In this document: in pieces, positions 4,968 through 5,442 of the stretch | Layout of the letters: every line of letters begins with the position of its first letter | Numbering within the stretch: position 1 is the stretch's first letter | Assembly (NCBI GenBank): GCA_021818125.1 | Contig: JAKAFG010000144.1 | Coordinates: 1-5,442 of the forward strand | Direction: 5' to 3' | Source of the DNA: Pseudomonadota bacterium | GTDB lineage: Bacteria > Pseudomonadota > Gammaproteobacteria > Acidithiobacillales > Acidithiobacillaceae | DNA: 5,442 nt | Program-made: the position numbers and the translations under genes | Notes under the pieces: model-generated | Seen by the model: the letters and a program-made list of their open reading frames with translations, nothing else | Database searches by the model: none | Told to the model about the DNA's origin: nothing

Positions 4968-5442
4968 GGGGAGTGGACTCCTGCGTACTGGCCTGCGCCC
5001 TGGCTGCGGCACGGGCCTTGGCTTCTTCCTTGTCCACCTCTTCGTTCTGCACCAACTGCATATCCGGCGGCATGGAAATCGGCAGAGCAATACTCGGCGG
5101 CTGGCTGGGAATACCGCGCACATGCACGGGCACGATCATCATGCTGAAACCGTCATGCTGCAGGCGATCCTGGACGATAAAGCTGACTTCGTCGTGCAAC
5201 AGCCCGTGGAAGGGTCCCTGCGCAGATGTATCAATCACCCGTCCGGCGAAGAAGATACTCTGCGGAAAATAGCGGATAGCGACATTAGCCAATTCCTCCA
5301 TCGCCAGGATACGGTCGGTGGAGTAGGTGGCGAACCAGGTTGCCGCCATCCCTTCGTTGCGGCAAAAGGCCATATACTGGTTGGCCTCGGTCTCCACATA
5401 CACTTTCAGGTCTTCCAGGGCCTTGATACCCTTAAACTCACC
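4951..5442 (-). CDS. C-terminal end of a probable APC-superfamily amino-acid/cation permease (5' end outside the window)
   Basis: The frame is open from the window edge and encodes 163 residues up to the TGA at 4951. It starts in mid-protein with GEFKGIKALEDLKVYVET; the GTG at 5403 is the first start-like codon but is probably internal. No transmembrane segment is present. The pattern GIKALEDLKVYV, YFPQSIFFAGRVI, LLHDEVSFIVQDRLQ, then FSMMIVPVHV, resembles the soluble C-terminal domain I recall from some bacterial APC-type permeases, where the asparagine/aspartate-rich RLQ helix is followed by a PV-V strand. This is from memory and is not decisive. The last 35 residues are charged and alanine-rich (EEVDKEEAKARAAARAQA), probably a disordered or helical tail. 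The gene runs into nagZ with a 17-base overlap. The substrate cannot be inferred; a stand-alone soluble protein is possible if the gene begins just outside the window. Confidence 0.5.
   Translation of the reverse strand, partial: GEFKGIKALEDLKVYVETEANQYMAFCRNEGMAATWFATYSTDRILAMEELANVAIRYFPQSIFFAGRVIDTSAQGPFHGLLHDEVSFIVQDRLQHDGFSMMIVPVHVRGIPSQPPSIALPISMPPDMQLVQNEEVDKEEAKARAAARAQASTQESTPHAATD
4970..4982 (-). promoter_or_regulatory. nagZ Shine-Dalgarno within a small hairpin
   Basis: AGGAG (4982-4978) lies 10 bases before the nagZ ATG, within the last codons of the permease gene. GGAG pairs with CTCC (4973-4970) across a TCCA loop. A ribosome finishing the permease would pass through and open this stem, a plausible coupling arrangement. 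The stem is only 4 bp, so it may be fortuitous. Confidence 0.35.

Noticed and set aside
4968..5123. Upstream in-frame extension of nagZ by 52 residues
   Set aside because: It overlaps the permease frame, is cysteine- and arginine-rich and has no counterpart in the NagZ family.

Overview
The window reads as chromosomal DNA of a moderately GC-rich gammaproteobacterium-like organism. All seven genes lie on the minus strand, so transcription runs from high to low coordinates. S6, S18, L9, DnaB, NagZ and Alr can all be recognised by eye from well-known family sequences. The order rpsF-rpsR-DUF2232-rplI-dnaB-alr, with no priB between rpsF and rpsR, together with the composition, is reminiscent of Acidithiobacillus. 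That genus assignment is an impression from memory and was not tested.

Layout in transcription order. (1) 5442-4951: the C-terminal cytoplasmic end of a probable APC-superfamily permease, cut by the window edge. (2) 4967-3903: nagZ, beta-N-acetylhexosaminidase of peptidoglycan recycling, overlapping the permease end by 17 bases. (3) 3902-3779: a non-coding stretch with a plausible sigma-70 promoter and a structured rpsF leader. (4) 3778-3374 rpsF (S6), 3358-3083 rpsR (S18), 3067-2150 a DUF2232 membrane protein, 2111-1665 rplI (L9), 1639-266 dnaB (replicative helicase) and 206-1 the start of alr (alanine racemase). Gaps inside this last block are 15, 15, 38, 25 and 59 bases, so it looks like one long operon joining ribosomal proteins, the replicative helicase and a cell-wall enzyme.

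No mobile element, CRISPR array, tRNA, rRNA or obviously foreign gene is visible, and I do not see a new biological system. The interesting content is in the junctions. The best rpsF start is a TTG with an ideal Shine-Dalgarno (SD), and the leader carries a perfect anti-SD that flanks a GC-rich hairpin. This would suit feedback control by the S6:S18 complex. Short perfect inverted repeats also cover the start codon or SD of the non-ribosomal genes (DUF2232, dnaB, nagZ), while rpsR and rplI have strong SDs with no obvious masking. This suggests that expression within the polycistron is tuned at the level of translation.
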